Assembly (NCBI GenBank): GCA_002435715.1 | Contig: DISD01000018.1 | Coordinates: 2,890-37,097, forward strand | DNA: 34,208 bases | Reading direction: 5' to 3' | From: Rhodospirillaceae bacterium UBA6219 | GTDB taxonomy: Bacteria > Pseudomonadota > Alphaproteobacteria > Rhodospirillales > Magnetospirillaceae | Part shown: in pieces, positions 33,981 through 34,208 of the stretch | Position numbering within the stretch: the stretch's first letter is position 1 | How the letters are laid out: every line of letters begins with the position of its first letter | Program-made: the position numbers and the translations under genes | Notes under the pieces: generated by a model | What the model was told of the DNA's origin: nothing | Databases searched by the model: none | What the model saw: the letters and a program-made list of their open reading frames with translations, nothing else

Positions 33981-34187
33981 ATGGATATCCGGGAGCAATT
34001 CGGTCGCAGCCTGCGGGCGCTTCGCACCGCCCACGCCCTGACGCAGGAGGAACTGGCCTTCCGCGCCGGGATGAACGTGACCTATCTCAGCGACCTTGAA
34101 CGCGGCCGCTGGAATCCCTCATTGGCGATGATCGTAGACTTGGCACGGGCCTTGGACGTGCATCCCTCGATCCTGGTGGCGGACTGA
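33981..34187 (+). CDS. XRE-family helix-turn-helix regulator
   Basis: A 68-residue protein that is a single Cro/C1-type HTH domain: LTQEELAFRAGMNVTYLSDLERGRWNPSLAMIVDLARALDV carries all the family positions (helix 2 QEELA, recognition helix NVTYLSDLE). It likely binds the palindrome at 33930-33945 as a dimer. The ATG at 33981 is preferred over that at 33966 because the domain starts right after it; neither has a clear ribosome site. It is divergent from the membrane-protein/phosphoesterase operon. Confidence 0.88.
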   Translation: MDIREQFGRSLRALRTAHALTQEELAFRAGMNVTYLSDLERGRWNPSLAMIVDLARALDVHPSILVAD

Positions 34188-34208
34188 ACCGCCCCGGGTT
34201 TGCCGGAG

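Larger units (their letters stand above)
25972..34208 (+). mobile_element. Tn7-like transposon, tnsA-proximal (right) end and core; far end outside the window
   Basis: The core set tnsA-tnsB-tnsC-tniQ lies in one overlapping operon reading away from a TGT-type end with three short spaced repeats, as in Tn7-family elements where tnsA lies next to the right end. The near edge is fixed at 25972 by the TGT and the repeat spacing. No inverted copy of these repeats appears between 32252 and the window end, so the element continues to the right. An extra 319-residue gene sits between the end and tnsA, and a phosphoesterase/membrane protein/XRE group follows tniQ as apparent cargo. No cas gene or CRISPR array is seen here. 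Confidence 0.85.

Noticed and set aside
25972..34208. A CRISPR-associated (Cascade- or Cas12k-guided) transposon
   Set aside because: The end repeats and short TnsC recall such elements, but tniQ is in the tnsABC operon, TniQ is long, and no cas gene or repeat-spacer array is visible. Genes beyond the window could still change this.

Overview
The window is alphaproteobacterial and high in GC. From about 6.1 kb to 25.8 kb it reads like a Rhodospirillales (Magnetospirillum-type) chromosome. The markers are a trpB-trpA-accD-folC run, an Mla lipid-transport operon, an EAL/GGDEF protein and the rplM-rpsI pair. The first ~6 kb looks different. It holds a 1714-residue polar-ring-like coiled-coil protein of the kind known from polar-growing Hyphomicrobiales, and an Hpt-domain protein followed by an imperfect CCTCATCCT-type hairpin. 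That points to a Hyphomicrobiales source and raises the question of a natural or assembly junction near 5.95-6.5 kb. Taxonomy here is inferred from recognised proteins and gene order, not from any search.

Layout. 1-5200 (minus): giant membrane-anchored coiled-coil protein with its terminator. 5557-5949 (plus): Hpt phosphotransfer protein. 6121-7737 (plus): peptide release factor 3, then a bidirectional terminator and a convergent small c-type cytochrome. 8353-12840 (plus): trpB, trpA, accD, folC and a Pmp3/YqaE membrane peptide. 12837-19342 (minus): a tightly overlapping operon that runs, in transcription order, from a GAF-PP2C-HATPase switch protein through a STAS protein, MlaE, MlaF, MlaD and an auxiliary lipoprotein to a TRAM-type RNA uridine methyltransferase. 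19537-22595 (plus): an EAL-CBS-GGDEF protein and a DUF2920 hydrolase-like protein. 22645-25779 (minus): a TPR-methyltransferase, a small unknown protein, rpsI and rplM.

25972 to the window end is the most interesting part: one end and the core of a Tn7-like transposon. A TGT terminus followed by three ~21-22 bp-spaced repeats (putative TnsB sites) lies 193 bp upstream of rplM. Inside it come an unrecognised 319-residue gene on the minus strand, a divergent control region with a 36 bp double-dyad palindrome, then overlapping tnsA, tnsB, tnsC and tniQ. After tniQ comes apparent cargo: a metallophosphoesterase and a membrane protein on the minus strand, divergent from an XRE regulator with a perfect 16 bp palindrome between them. 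The other transposon end is not in the window. No cas genes and no CRISPR array are visible, so a protein-guided TniQ/TnsD-type element is the simplest reading.

Two gene sets appear to work together. The Mla operon is headed by what looks like a complete partner-switching module, which suggests phosphorylation control of a STAS subunit of the lipid transporter. In the transposon, the divergent palindrome overlaps the likely tnsA promoter, which suggests that transposition genes are repressed by a transposon-encoded regulator.
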